A stretch of DNA of 64,000 nucleotides from Cylindrodendrum hubeiense (GCA_014621425.1 JAANBB010000008.1:248001-312000); one strand, 5' to 3'. Counted from the stretch's first letter, positions 34,977 to 47,700 are shown. Made by a program: numbers and translations. Notes: generated by a model not told the origin, from the letters alone.

Positions 34977-36698
34977 ATGGTCTTCAGTGGAAAACCATCT
35001 ACCGCGTGTCATACTTGTCGCGAGAAGCGACGCAAGGTGGGTTGATCTCGGTGACGATGCTGCCACAATCCCACAAAAGGGTATCCATACGATCTTCAAC
35101 ATCCCGGTGCTAATCTCTCTTTCCGTCCAGTGCGACCGCATCCAACCCGCCTGCACGCAGTGCTTCCGCCAAAAGATCCCTTGTCCAGGGTACAGGGATG
35201 CGACAGCCTTGCGATTCAGGGACGAAACAGGCCTTGTCGCTCACAAGGTGCAGAGGGCCAAGAGGAAACAGTCTCCTGTCGACGCCGTATCTTGTACATC
35301 TTCTCCATCACAATCAAGAAATGGAAGTGAGATTCTTGATCAGTTTGAGTGGCTGGATGAGGCTGGGGATACCGGCTTGCTCCCTCTCAGTTTCCCGTTA
35401 CTGGTTGAACCTTTCGAGGCGACGGCGATAACCTACTTCATGACAGCCTTCATCACCACTTCCCCATTCTACGCTTATCTTCCGGATCTCTACCAGTCAG
35501 AACCGATCGCCAACGATGCCATGTCATCAGCCATTCATGCCACTGCGTTTGCCACTTTTGCACTGAAAACCAGGGATGTCAGTTACATGAAGATAGCTAG
35601 GACCAACTACGCTCTTGCCCTCGCCCAAACCAACACCGCATTAGCGTCGCCAAAGGATGCAATTTTGGATAGAACCCTCGTTGCGGTATTACTGCTAGGC
35701 CTGTTCGAGGCCATCATCTTCCAGGGTAGGGAATCACCTGAGAGCTGGACGGCACACACATTCGGTGCACTAGAACTTCTGCGGCTCAGAGGAAAGCAAC
35801 AATTCAAGTCAAAGTTGGCTCAGCACCTCTTTATACAAACAATCACCAACATCCGCACCAGTTGTGTCCAGAGGGTTGTCCCCGTTCCAAAAGAGTGTCT
35901 CACTCTGCACGATGATGCACTCCAGTTTCTCGACCGCAAAGACCCAGCCCTCCGACTTGGCCCAATTATCGACCGGGCCGCAAGCATCAGAAACCGAGGC
36001 AAAAACTGCCCAGGTCCGGAAATCATCTACGAGGCGAGGGATCTCGACCGGGAAACTGTTGCTCTCATGGATAGCCTCGAGGAGGAGTTGCGCTACACCA
36101 TTCGATCGAAAGAAGACACCCCTCCTTGGTCCTTTCTTGGTGTCGCCTACCGCTATCCTAGCCACAGAGTTGCCAAGTATTGGAATGCTATCCGCATGAT
36201 ACGCATGCTTCTCAACGAGCTTATCTGGAGAGGAATAACTCTGGGGTTCGATGACCCACATGCCCAGAAATCGAGTGATGAGACGCTATGTAACTCCGTC
36301 TGCAGTGACCCTCTCTGCCGATGCACGTATCTCGAACGCCTCAAGACAACTGCAGCTGAAAATATGGCCGAGATTGCGACAGCTGTGCTCGCTAGTGTGC
36401 CGGATTTCCTGGAACCAATCGGCGGCCGAGGGATGTTTTGTCCTTCAGCCAGGACCTTGATTTGGCCATTAAGCATTATCCTGACATCTAATGTCTATTC
36501 ATCGTCAATGCGAAAGTATTCTGTTATTTTCTTGCATGAGCTTGGACGGGATCTCAATTTGCCCCAGGCAGTGGATACAGCCAAGATGCTTGCACAGTCA
36601 GAAGGTGTAGTGGATTGGTAAGTACAAAATTTATCCTGCTAAGATTGAAGCTCAGTCGCTAACCGTGCCGCAGGCTACATTTATATCACCTGGCATAA
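34977..36698 (+). CDS. Zn2Cys6 transcription factor
   Basis: Exons 34977-35036, 35131-36617 and 36674-36698 encode 523 residues. The first intron again splits the zinc cluster before its third cysteine. Joined, the cluster is ACHTCREKRRK / CDRIQPACTQCFRQKIPC with 2-6-6-2-6 spacing. The stretch after it (GYRDATALRFRDETGLVAHK) is typical of a large ascomycete C6 subgroup. The last intron is supported by a GTAAGT donor and a CAG acceptor that swap an immediate stop for the tail WLHLYHLA. Without splicing the protein would end at 36621 with almost the same length. A nuclear regulator is clear; targets are unknown. Confidence 0.86.
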
Positions 36699-37216
36699 TC
36701 ACGCCTGATGAATTGAAAATAGCGTGATAATTCCGCTCATAACGTATTTAATATGAAAGGAGTTAAAAGTAATCATGTTTACTGGTGGCACCACTCACTC
36801 GAATTGTCATGTGATGATGAGTTCATATATCTCTGAACAGGCAATCCTCGAGGCGAATTTCCCCGCACATGTTCTGTGCATCGATCTCTCACCATCTTTT
36901 TCGTTATAAATCAGACTCAGACACAATAGAGGCATGTGTGATAATCGAGAAAACCACAATGGGACCGTCACTTTTGAGCATACCGCACGAGATTCATATG
37001 AATATCCATCAAGGGCCAAAGGAGATCACAAGAGATCCACACGATGATCAACTTTCTGAAGCATTTGGCTATCCTTGAAAAGGTTCACAGAGGGGATGAC
37101 GAGGTCGGTGACGCCCCATTGCATCCAACGTTGCACTGGCAACGTCGAGAAAAGAAACGAAATATATTTAGGTTGCGTGGATACAAACATACTTCCCCCA
37201 TTTGAAAAGACTGATA
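36699..37216. other. Intergenic, no gene seen
   Basis: AT-rich 3' flank of the transcription factor. Nothing recognised. Confidence 0.5.
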
Positions 37217-37639
37217 ATGTCGGACTACGATATCAGGCAGCGTGACTTGAGCCAACTCATCGAAGAACCCGAAATTTATGACGAATATTATCCGTATCGT
37301 GTGCCACAACCTGGGAACGACTCCATAGTCTAGACCTGCAATTCTGAACAACTTGCCAGGTTCTATATGCAGAGAAATCCGCAGCCTGAGTGGGCGAGGG
37401 TGCTGGAAAAGAAGTATCACTTCCACTGCGCTTGGATTGGAACACGGAATGGTGATGGTAGTTTGGAGATAAGCCGCGTCTGCAATAATGACATGGGGTC
37501 TTACATCTCTGTAGACACCCCGCCTCTAAGTCTTTCGTTAGGCTGGATGTTAATCAGCGAGGGGAATCCTATTACTAGTTGCATGACCGGAAAAAGTATT
37601 TCAGCTTGCTTTAACCTCAAACGTGTTAACGATATTTAG
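37217..37639 (+). pseudogene. Coding-like frame broken by one stop codon
   Basis: From an ATG the frame reads MSDYDIRQRDLSQLIEEPEI and on through YPYRVPQPGNDSIV, meets a TAG at 37331-37333, and continues in the same frame through LARFYMQRNPQPEWARVLEK and HFHCAWIGTRNGDG for about 100 more codons. The composition on both sides looks like real protein. The TAG could derive from CAG. I do not recognise the family. It may instead be a gene with an unseen intron; no good GT...AG pair removes the stop. Confidence 0.35.
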
Positions 37640-38171
37640 GCTGGAATACTGAAAGCCTCCAACCATGCAACCATTGATGGGGTTAGGTCGTCTACGACAG
37701 TTCTGGAGACGCATGATTGAGTTGTATCTTGAGGGTATTACACGTTGAAAACCACTTTTGGGGATCTTCGATCTAGGAATGAGGCGAGCGGGAGATAGTG
37801 CTAGGCGGGGTCCACAGCAACTTAAGCGCGATTCATTGGTCTCTCACAATGTCTTAATTACCGCTTTCCTGCTACCTGCCTAATCGAGACAAACAAAAGA
37901 ACCCCACGAGACTGTCGACGTCAGCATGCCAGCACTATGCGTGATGGCATTCGGCGTGAGTCACGCAGCGGGGTGAAAGCGAATGATCGAAATTCTCAGC
38001 CCATGTTAGATATTGAATGTTGAGACTCAACAGTAGATAAAGGCAGGATTTAAGACGCCCGCTCTTCACCATGTAGTTGGCTGGGGGAGCCTTTCAGTAG
38101 ATTTCATTGAATATCTTTTATTCTCCTAAAGAATCCGAGACCAATCTTCCTCCACAATATCCTCTACCGCC
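37640..38171. other. Intergenic, promoter region of the aminopeptidase gene
   Basis: No gene or repeat recognised. Confidence 0.5.
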
Positions 38172-39341
38172 ATGCCTCGCGCTCGGCTCCGAGAACTCGT
38201 CCCAGACGTCTACCTCGGCACCTGGAAGCCTGGTCCAAAGAATGGTATTACTGATGTCCCGGGTGTCCTCGCCCATACTATCACGATTCGCGATGGTTAT
38301 GTGAATACTGGTGTCACGACAATTCTCCCGCGCAAAGACTGGTTCCACAAGGCCTGCCATGCAGGAATCTTCCGCTTCAATGGCTCCGGAGAGATGACCG
38401 GTAGCCACTGGATTGAAGAAACGGGTCTCTTGCATTCGCCGATCATCATTACCAATAGTTTTGCCGTGGGTTCGTGTTATACTGGCATTTATAAATATGC
38501 CATCGAGCATTACGGCCAAGGCGAACAGGGAATCAACTGGTTCCTCCTACCTGTCGTAGCTGAGACATTCGACGGGCACATGAATGACCTACGCCAGTTC
38601 GCTGTCACGCCCGAGCATGTTGTCGAAGGTATTACGAAGGCTTCATCAGACCCAGTCCCAGAGGGTAATGTGGGCGGCGGAACTGGAATGCTGTGCCAAG
38701 GCTTCAAGGGCGGCACCGGAACCAGTAGTCGACTGGTTCCTGTGGATCAGGATAAGAGTGACGATTCATATACCGTGGGAGTCCTCGTCCAGGCCAACTA
38801 TGGGCGCATGAAGCATTTTCGCATATCTGGCGTTCCAGTTGGACGAATTCTTGCTGAGCAGGCTGAGAAGGATGAGAAAGCAGCGGCTCAGAAGCGCGAG
38901 TTTGACGCTGCGAAGGACGAAAAAGATGGATCCATCATTATCATTGTCGCCACAAATGCACCTCTGCATCCGTTGCAGCTTCAGCGACTCGCCAAGCGTG
39001 CCACGGTAGGCTTGGCCCGTGTGGGAGGCTACGGACACAACCCTTCAGGCGATGTGTTTCTCGCCTTCTCCACCAGCAACGAAATCCCCGTGCAAGGAGG
39101 CAAGGGGGAAAAGAACGACCCGTTCAAACCGCGCAAGCTGAACATTGATTACATCGATGATCAGTCAATTAACGGTCTCTTCGAAGCAGTGGCAGATGCC
39201 ACTGAAGAGGCTGTTTACAATGCGCTGTGTATGGCGGAGACCATGACTGGTAACATGGATCGCACTGTCGAGGCGCTACCTTTGGACAAGGTGAAGGAAA
39301 TTATGGCAAAACATGCAGAAGCAACAGCCTTTTTCGACTAG
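38172..39341 (+). CDS. DmpA-type (P1 family, S58) aminopeptidase
   Basis: One uninterrupted frame encodes 389 residues. The order GPKNGITDVPGVLAHT, GVTTILPR, GSHWIEETGLLHSPIIITN, GNVGGGTGM and FKGGTGTSSR is that of the P1 family (DmpA, BapA). In these enzymes the precursor cuts itself before a Ser or Thr in the GTGTSSR segment, which then becomes the N-terminal nucleophile of the beta chain. Known members release N-terminal D- or L-amino acids or beta-peptide residues from amides and peptides. No signal peptide is visible, so it is probably cytosolic. It is intronless and its codons are well adapted. It could feed amino acids into nitrogen use but has no shared promoter with the permease module. 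Confidence 0.92.
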   Translation: MPRARLRELVPDVYLGTWKPGPKNGITDVPGVLAHTITIRDGYVNTGVTTILPRKDWFHKACHAGIFRFNGSGEMTGSHWIEETGLLHSPIIITNSFAVGSCYTGIYKYAIEHYGQGEQGINWFLLPVVAETFDGHMNDLRQFAVTPEHVVEGITKASSDPVPEGNVGGGTGMLCQGFKGGTGTSSRLVPVDQDKSDDSYTVGVLVQANYGRMKHFRISGVPVGRILAEQAEKDEKAAAQKREFDAAKDEKDGSIIIIVATNAPLHPLQLQRLAKRATVGLARVGGYGHNPSGDVFLAFSTSNEIPVQGGKGEKNDPFKPRKLNIDYIDDQSINGLFEAVADATEEAVYNALCMAETMTGNMDRTVEALPLDKVKEIMAKHAEATAFFD

Positions 39342-39961
39342 TCTTGTGTTTTACGAAATTTCAGAAACAAATCAGTTTGTATTGGTTTTGCCTTCAGACG
39401 GAATGTCTGAAGGTTGCTTTGGGACCGAGCGTGGCCAGGTTGCCCGAAGTAGGTTCTCAGGATCACATATTATCTTTCTTGAAATATAGCTAGCAGGTAT
39501 AGCTAATTGCCTTATTTACATCGGCATTAACTTCACATCTTGGCACCTTTGAGCCATGAACAATGGCCCTGACAATCATGTTGTTGATAGAATGAGGGAT
39601 GATCTTGGTTGGTGAATTATATCCCTCAACCCAGTCAATGAGGAGGTTCATTCATTTTTTCCGTGGCTGGAATAAGTGCCCTGAAGCCGCCGCTACTTGA
39701 GTTGGCCAAAGAATATCCCCCTCGAGAGGCATAATATGCCAAGCATGATAATGGCGACTTACGACTGCTAGTTCCCCGATGGCATTCACTTCCTGCGCTA
39801 TTCAGATCTGGTAGTCTCAAGTGTTGACATTTAATTTAGTTAAACAGTATGGATGATGGGCTTTCTAAACGCGAATCTAGCCTCTATCATGCTGCCACCC
39901 TGACAATCAAATATTAATCGCAGTTGCGTCTGGACATAACATGTTTAATACTCTTAGTATC
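39342..39961. other. Intergenic between convergent genes
   Basis: 3' flanks of the aminopeptidase and esterase genes. No gene recognised. Confidence 0.55.
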
Positions 39962-41918
39962 TTAGTAGTGAAGCTGACTTTGGAAGATCTTCTGTATGCA
40001 CAAGGTTTGAGCCAAACGGAAGTCATCTTGCTCGACATGTGATTCAGTCTTGGAGCTTCCGTCTGTGTCAAAGACAAAGTTGCTACCAACTCCGTCTACA
40101 TTGGACACGTTGCGAGTAGGCCAGGACGGGTAGCCTGTGACTATTTGAACAGTTAGCTTCAATGAGCTCATATATGGGATATATGACTTACGGCCGTGAT
40201 TATTGGGATCTAGGTCAGCTACAAACGAGGCCCACATTCGGCTCATCAACTTGGACATTTTCTTTATCTCTTTGTTGTCAGAATCGATTGTGTTGAAAAC
40301 CAAGTCTAGCTCAACGGCGTGATGAGACCCGAGGGCTGCAGACGAGCCAGGTATGAGAATGTTAATCCTGCCCGAATACGCTGTGCCTCCAGTGGCAGCC
40401 CAAGTATCAACGGTCATTCTTCGGGATGCAGTCTCCACCACGTCAGTGTGGTAGGCATTAACTCGTTTGTACTGAAGCCCAAAGGTTGTGTCGTTATTGG
40501 GGGGCTCGTATCCGGCGGGAAGACCAAGAGCATTGACATCGGGGTAAAGGGTCTCGATGATATCGATGGTTTCGGAGTCAGGTCCTCCAGCGGCAACAAA
40601 GGCTCGGAACTCACTATCCGTATTGACGGGGTCAGTAAATCCAAACACACTTGCTTCGTCTGTCGTTGTGGTATGCATAACGGGTACCATATTGAAATGA
40701 CCCTTGAGAAGGCTCTCAGTCGGTCCATTAGTAAGAAAGTCGCCATCCACAACAGTCAACCAGGGACCAAGTCCAGTTCCTGAAAAGACAGCTGTATTGG
40801 TGATGTTCAGAGCCTCGGACAGTTGTTCAAGCGGGAGATTGCGTAGGCACTCTAGCTCAGAGCGTTTGTTTGCACAGCCCGTTGTCACAGTAAGATTCTG
40901 GTACAGATCTTCCATGTATGTGACAGGATCAGCAACATTGTACGGCCATTTTTCGTTCATGCTTCCAGACTGCATGATGGCGGCGCGAAACAAGTTGTCG
41001 TCGCGACCATCGTAGGCAATGAGCTGCTTTCCAACGCTAAGACCGCCGCCGCTTTGGCCGAATATAGTGACCTTGGCTGGATCACCTCCAAATGCAGCAA
41101 TGTTTTCCTGAATCCAGTGCAGTGCCAACCGCTGATCACGCAATCCATTGTTAGCCGAGCCAATCGCCTTGAGCTCATTCGATCCCCAAAGGAAGCCGAA
41201 GGCACTCAGGCGATAGTTGATGGAGACAACAAGTATGGGCTTGCCAGCCTTGACAGACTGCTCAACAAAATTTGTCATGTCGAATGAGGCAGAAGTACCA
41301 CTATATAAGCCACCACTATATATGTGTAAGTAGATGTGCACTGAATGAAAACGTACAGGTGATGCGCTGAAGCTACTGGGCTTTGCTGGCCTTGAGGGAT
41401 TGTACTTGACATAAAAGGAGGCAAATTGACGTACCCATGAATCCAAACTGCTACAGGTAGCTTCTTGGAAGCATGCGAGGATGCTAACTTGGGCCGGAAA
41501 ACATTGAGCGTTAAACAGTCTTCTGACATGGAAACGCCGCTCACGGGTGACTTGAACCCTGTTAGCCATGAAAACAGCCAGCTTGTAGCTAAGATTGACC
41601 TACCGTATATTGCATGCACTTGAATCACTGTTAGCACAACCTCTCGATTATTAACACTCTTTAGAATTTAGAGACACTCACAGCATTTCCGAACTTCACC
41701 ACCTTCTTGGCTCCTTTCCAGGTACTGTTAAGGCTATGCGGTCCCCGAAACCTCAGACTGCCAACAGGAGCTTGCGCGTACGGGATACCAAGAAAGTGAT
41801 CTTGCTTGGGAGATGAGACGGAGAAGCCCTGGTAGGTACCATTCTTGACGCTTACGGTTGCGGTGGCAAAGGCGCACCCCGCAGCGCAAAGGGTGCCAAC
41901 AATGGAAGATAACTTCAT
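39962..41918 (-). CDS. Secreted type B carboxylesterase/cholinesterase-like, five exons
   Basis: Exons 41682-41918, 41604-41618, 41435-41550, 40192-41315 and 39962-40134 encode 554 residues. The signal peptide is MKLSSIVGTLCAAGCAFA. Family blocks are FLGIPYAQAPVGSLRFRGP, MSEDCLTLNVFRP, VAVWIHGGGLYSG and NYRLSAFGFLWG. The nucleophile is in GQSGGG, the acid is in TTDEASVFG and the His is in GSHHAVELDL. The second exon is only 15 bp (CMQYT). In both introns flanking it, GCTAACAG places an AG right at the branch-point-like sequence; the next AG, 8-9 bases on, is the one that keeps the frame. Extracellular ester hydrolysis is expected; substrate unknown. Confidence 0.85.
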
Positions 41919-43316
41919 CGTCGTAAAAAAAGAGTGTTGAGCCAGGTGCTGCTTGGTGGTAGCTGTCTAAGTCGAGGACCTTCCACGGTGCACAGGATTC
42001 GTGAAAAGGAGAGCAGAGGAGTTTATTTGTAATGTATGGCAATATCCGAGATGCTTGATAACAATTAAGCGCAAATTAAGGACCCTGTTACCGATTGCTT
42101 CCTATCTCAGAAGGGTTTGTCAAAGCGCCGGTGGGGATTCAACCACCTAAGTACTGTGGAATTGCGGATACCTGACCTCGCAGTCCCGTTTATCGTTGAC
42201 AGATTGCCGACAACGCTCGCATAGTAGAGTACGACGTGGCGGCTATCGGTATTGCAATTAAATCATGGGCTCATCACTTGCATACACATATAAATGTCCT
42301 TCGACACATGTTGGTGCGCGCGAAGATACCCGACACAAGTCAGGGTTTAATCTACGCGGAGAGATTGACTTCATTTTTTTGAGCGCGTGGGTGAAAATGA
42401 AAAGAAGAGAATAAGCGTATAAAGGGTTGAATTAATGTCGCAATACAAGACTGAGGGAATCAGATCGTACTGAAGATTCTGACCGAGCTGGTATCTATGA
42501 TAATGACTGTCATAGTCAAACATCCGATCGGCAAGCTGTTGTGTGGGTCCGACGCCAGGTTGCCGACGCATGGCACTGACCCGATCCCTGCGGAGCCATC
42601 GATAAGGTAACGCTCTTGTAAAACCAATGGGAATTGCCCAGGGCGATATTACTAATTGAACCTCTTTAAAGTTGCTGTCAGCTATATTTTGCGACCGCCA
42701 GGTTTCTTTATACAGTCTGACACGAATGCACCCAGACTCTGAACTAGATCCTGTGTCCAGCGTTAAGCGAGACGCTGATTTAGGAACAGCGGAATATTCA
42801 TCTCCAACTCTGGCCAACAGGGAAATTCGAGAGCTCTTCTTACACCCTACATGCTCACCATGGTAGTGATCCAAACCTCGTCACAGCTTATGCGGCCCAC
42901 GTCCCGGAGAGCAGCAGTTCGAACCTCTCGCATGGCCAATAGCCGTTACAGCGTGGGGCATTTGGCTACTGTTTTGACTACCTTCTTAGAAATCCTGCAT
43001 TGGCGTGGTCGGAGTACGAAGAGCCTTTGAACCCAACATTCATCCAAAATGCAGGAGGCTGGTCTTTAAAGAATGGGCGAAAAGAGATGAGGGAAGCCGC
43101 GAGAAAAACGCGCTTGATTCACATTTCGGATAAATAGCTATTCCGGCCGGCACGAATTTTGCGTCATCAACCCGTCTTCGCTTGTACCAGGTAAACAATA
43201 ACAAAGAAACAATTGCACATTTTACGGCCTAGCGGTAGAGGATCGTTCGGCTCGGATCGATTAACCTCAAGGAAAAGCTCTAGTCTCATTCGCCCCGTTG
43301 AGCCGACTCGGTCATC
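41919..43316. other. Intergenic, no gene seen
   Basis: Upstream DNA of two divergent genes. A 167-codon open frame on the minus strand at 42371-42874 has no family resemblance and is not called. Confidence 0.45.
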
Positions 43317-44445
43317 ATGTCGGCCAATCCCGACGGGTTGACCAAAAAAGGGGAATGGGAAATGCAGTACTACCAAGGCAAAGGCAGTGGTTCCTTTCCG
43401 GGCTTCGCCTCCGGCACTTGCACACTGATAGCGCGTCAGTTTGACGTTGTTAGCCCTTTTACAGACAAGGGCCACTTGGAAGTCATGACTGGATTGAGCG
43501 GGTCTGGTTGTATCAGGCTATGTTGCGGACCCATCCATGACGGAGCCCGTGTGTCGGTATTCATGATACCCTTCGAACACGTTGGTTGGTCGCCATTGAC
43601 ACATACCTTATGCATTACAGTGGATACTTACATGTACCAGAACAGGTTGTCATCGTTCCCGACCCAAGCTACAATCCCGCGTCTGGGTCCGACGCTATGT
43701 ACCGCGTGATAATCGTCCCGACTGCCGCTACTGGCGTCTCGGCAGTGACAAGGCAATACCCCCAGATCATCCAGTTCAAATGGCCCAATCGAAGAGTCGA
43801 CGACGCTCTCGGCGGAGCAGTTCCAGAACAATCAGATAAGGAGACAGCGACGTATCTCTCTATCCTAAAAACCGTCTTCGACAAGCAGCTGGCTCCGTTT
43901 GGAAAGGAAGTCATCATCTACACTAATGAGACCAAAACTGCCGGCCATCCACCCCCGTTCAACTGTTCCGCGGAACTCTCACCTGTCCGTGACACCTTTA
44001 TAACAGAAAAGGCCCTGGGTGAGACCATTTCCCCTCTCTACTACAAGTGCAAACCTGGCTTATTCTTTTAGGGTCCCTCTTGTTTCTCCCGAGTGGAATA
44101 TTCTGGCTCTCAAATACCATCCTCTACTTGCCTTTCAGCTCTTTGAAAAGCCTGAGCCTCCTCTTCATACGTGATCTAGCCTCGGAAACAGCAGAAGAGA
44201 GTTGCCCCACAGTGGCAATGGGCATGATGTTGACGGTCTCGGAGCCCTACTATGAGGCGAAAGGGGATCAGGCTGGATCAAAGATGATGAGTTTTGCGAA
44301 TATTCAGAACTTCTCGTTCGTAAAGGGAAGCATCCAAAATTATGCTGTGGCACATGGCCTGAAATTCATGAAGCTGGAACAGACATACTATGACTATGCA
44401 AAAAAGGAGATGATGACTGGCTTTATGCCAATGGCGGACGACTGA
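43317..44445 (+). CDS. Orphan protein gene, gene model tentative
   Basis: Best model: exons 43317-43580, 43646-44018 and 44072-44445, 336 residues. The second intron (GTGAGA...TTTTAG, 53 bp) is convincing and bridges two frames. The first uses a weak GTTGGT donor. The alternative is a frameshift near 43580, since the skipped DNA reads VAIDTYLMHYSGYLHVPEQ in the frame of exon 2. Notable blocks are WEMQYYQGKGSGSFPGFASG, SGSGCIRLCCGP, VVIVPDPSYNP and YPQIIQFKWPNR, then a hydrophobic LLFLPSGIFWLSNTILYLPF segment and an acidic end. I do not recognise the family. It may be a functional orphan or a recently broken gene. Confidence 0.5.
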
Positions 44446-44792
44446 ACCTATCATACTAGTTAATAAATTACTATCACCATGGCGCACTAATCGTATATTC
44501 GCTCCCTCATTACTACAAGACGTATATACTCAATTACGTCCTCAATACTGGCGTTGGCGTTTCTGGCCAACTGGCGGCTGTCTGAGTGGGAACACTCGGA
44601 ATCGGCTGTGTATCATTTTCGTCGTGCATCATTAATTCTCTCTCCATGGCCTAAATCCGCAGGGCAGCGTATCAACAGTGAGTCTGGGCTTTCTCATTGC
44701 AAAGCACATCCACTGGCAAACTGGTCACGCGTGGAAGAACATCGGCCGCTTTGTGCGTTTACATAGCTCTGCGCTACAAAGTAAACACCAAA
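44446..44792. other. Intergenic between convergent genes
   Basis: No gene recognised. Confidence 0.5.
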
Positions 44793-47700
44793 TTACACCA
44801 AACTCCCAATAATCCTTTGCCCTTCCAGTTCTCTTCTCATCTTCCAGATCCGTTTGCAGTAGTCGAACATCGACTCGTTCCAGCGACGCTGATTCGATGT
44901 GTTTAACTCGAACTGTAACACCCTCTTACCACTCCAAAGTTTGATCGTAGCATCTTCCCAGAATTGACCATCAGCCAGCTTCTTCTGGTCTTGAAAGCGT
45001 CCAACAAGTAGCCATGTATTAACCTCCGGGTGCGAGACACTTGCAAGAAACGCACTTCTATAAGCCTGGTTCTTGTCGATATACTCCAACTTGGCACCTT
45101 TCCTTACTAGCAGCTTCACAATATCAAGCTTACCGAACCTGGCAGCAAACATGAGAGGTGTACCAAATGGCGAGCTCTCTTTCTCAATGTTCGCATGGAA
45201 ATCAAGGAGCAATGCCGCAATCTGAGACAGATTTTGATAAGCCGCTTGACAAAGTGGACTTAAGTGATCGTCCGTCGCTAGGTCGATGTATTGTCGCGAT
45301 GTCGCCAATGGTAGACATTTGTAGATTCGCTTCAGTGAAAGCACGTTTGGTTTGTGAAGAAAAGCGTTGAAAGGATTGAGCCACCCGGGAGGTGCCAGAG
45401 AAAGCAACTGTGACTGAGCGATATACTTCAGGAGGTCAGCGTCCCACATCGCATGTCGAGGCCCACAATGGTCGGTTGTATCGTGATTTGGTGGGTCTAA
45501 CCCATGCGATATGAGGCATTGAAATACCCTCCTGGGTGATTTTCCCTCCGACGAAATCGATATTAAGTTTTTCCCGGTTGGAGATATGTAATGTAGGGCA
45601 GAAGAGCTTTGCGCGGCGAGGAGCTTCACGATTTCCAGGTGGCCCATTTCAACTGCTCGTGCCATTGTAGTGTAGCCTTTGTCATCTGTAGACTCAACCA
45701 CAGCACCAGAGGCAAGTAGCTCCTGCGTAATACGCTCCATATTCCTCCGAGACGAAGCTATCAGCGGAGTTTCTTGAGATTTACCTCGTGCATTTACGTC
45801 ACCTCCATTCTGGATAAGTAGTTTCAATATCCCCAGATTCTTTTTTTGAACTGCATAATAAAGCGGGGTCTGGTTGTAGTCGGCCTCGCCCTTGTCGGGT
45901 TGATTGATAAACAGGGACACTACTTCCCGATCAGACATTGATCTGGAGTCATTGGCCAAGTGAGGCGCTAAGACGGTTCTGTGTAATTGTTAGTAGCCCC
46001 CATTTCGGAATAGAAGCCATGAGGAACTTACCGATACCGTGGCATATTATCATGAATGTGAGCTACAATGGCCTCGAGAAGATCGCCTTTTTTTGTCTGA
46101 ACCGCGATATAGATCGGGCTAGTTGATCCGGAGTACCAGCAGATTCCATTTTCAAGAGCCGCAGAAAGGACCTTACTCATACAATCGACTGAGGATAAGT
46201 GGTGTGCGGCATGTTGAGGTAAGTCAAAGTACTTGCTGTGTTCGCAGGGAACGCCCTGTAGGTCAGCCCCCTCATTGAGAAGCCACTCAACCACCACTTC
46301 ATTGCTAGCACGTATCGCAGCAAACAATGGCGTACAGTTTTCGCAACTCGGCAGGGGTCGGTTGATCGAACATCCGTTCATGATCGCTGTTTTGCACGCC
46401 TCCAGATCTCCGTTCAGAATTGCTTTCTCGAATGATGCATCTCTCATGATGTACTTGCTGGCTGTGAAGGATTTGCTGGGTCTGGAAGATTTGCTGACTC
46501 TGCCCCATTGGGCCCATGGATCAGGTAAAGCTCCATCAATCATGAAATTTATCACTGCTTCGTCGTCCCATTCAGTCGGAGGGGGCGATCCAGCCTTCAG
46601 TAAGTATTCGACAATCTCCATGTGGCCATTTTCAAGGGCATAGTTGATAGGAAGGTCCCCGCCAATGGTCAGGATGTTGAGTTTAGCTCCACGGCTAAGA
46701 AGTAGCTTGCAAGTCGAAAGCTGTCCATCTTCTGCAGCACAATGAAGTGGGGTTGCTCCAGATTCGGCAGGAATGTCAATGTTTTTGAGAAAGCCCTGGT
46801 CGTGAAGATATTTGATCATGTCGTCTTTACCATTCCAAGCCGCTAGATGCAGCAGGCTCACCACCTCATCATGTGTTCGACTACCTCTGGTCGTGGATAC
46901 TTCACAAGTCATGTCCCAATGCGGCGTAACTGAGGTTGATTCTAATAACCACCCAAGCACCCCCGAATCCTTGTCCCTGACAATGTAGTGAACAGCCGTC
47001 CAACCTGTTTCGTCTTGAAAAAAAGGGTTTCCCCCATGACTAGTAAGCCAACTCACAATATCCCAATCCCCATTTTCAGCAGCGTCGGTAACACTGAGGT
47101 GCAAGTCATTGCCTGTCCTCAGCCTGACTCCCTTGTTGAAAAGAGCGTGGACCATTAGCAATTTATCTTTGCTAGATCCATTGATTGCGAGATCAATAAG
47201 ACTGCTACCCGATGGATTTGTTTCATTTAGTTTGTCAAGGTCTGCAGCGGCCAAAAGAATTTCCAGAATTGAAGAGTTTGCTTCTGAACAAGCCGCTTCA
47301 AGAGGGGACAAAGTATTCTCTTGATCCACAGACCCGCGCCGATGAACGTCCAAGTCGTATTCCAATAATTTCTTCGTCATATCTTGGTTATCCCTGCCTA
47401 TGAACGTTTGAAGAAGCTCATAGCTGACAGGGATATGTCTTAGACTCGGGGAGAAAGTTGAACTCTCGACGACGCTTGTGAGGAGGGATGAAATGGCGGA
47501 TGAACATGCGGAAGAAATCTTGTATTGCCTTGACAAGGCCTTAATAAGAGGAATCACACTTGTTTGACTTCGTGCCGCTTCATACGATGAGATCATTCCA
47601 CGCTGAAAAAGAGCGCGCAAAGTCGAGATGCAGAAGCTGGTGCAGGGAGACATTGAGTGTAGTATATTGCGTCGCCAATCGTTGTTACATGGGCATATTG

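Noticed and set aside
42371..42874. 167-codon open frame on the minus strand with an ATG
   Set aside because: No hydrophobic, domain or family signal; composition looks random and it lies in an otherwise gene-free intergenic region.
42905..42935. GTTCGAACC word resembling a tRNA B box
   Set aside because: No acceptor stem, A box or cloverleaf could be fitted on either strand.
44793..45959. Separate small ankyrin gene
   Set aside because: A 53-bp intron (45979-46031) joins this frame in phase to the long ankyrin exon, so it is the last exon of the NACHT-ankyrin gene.
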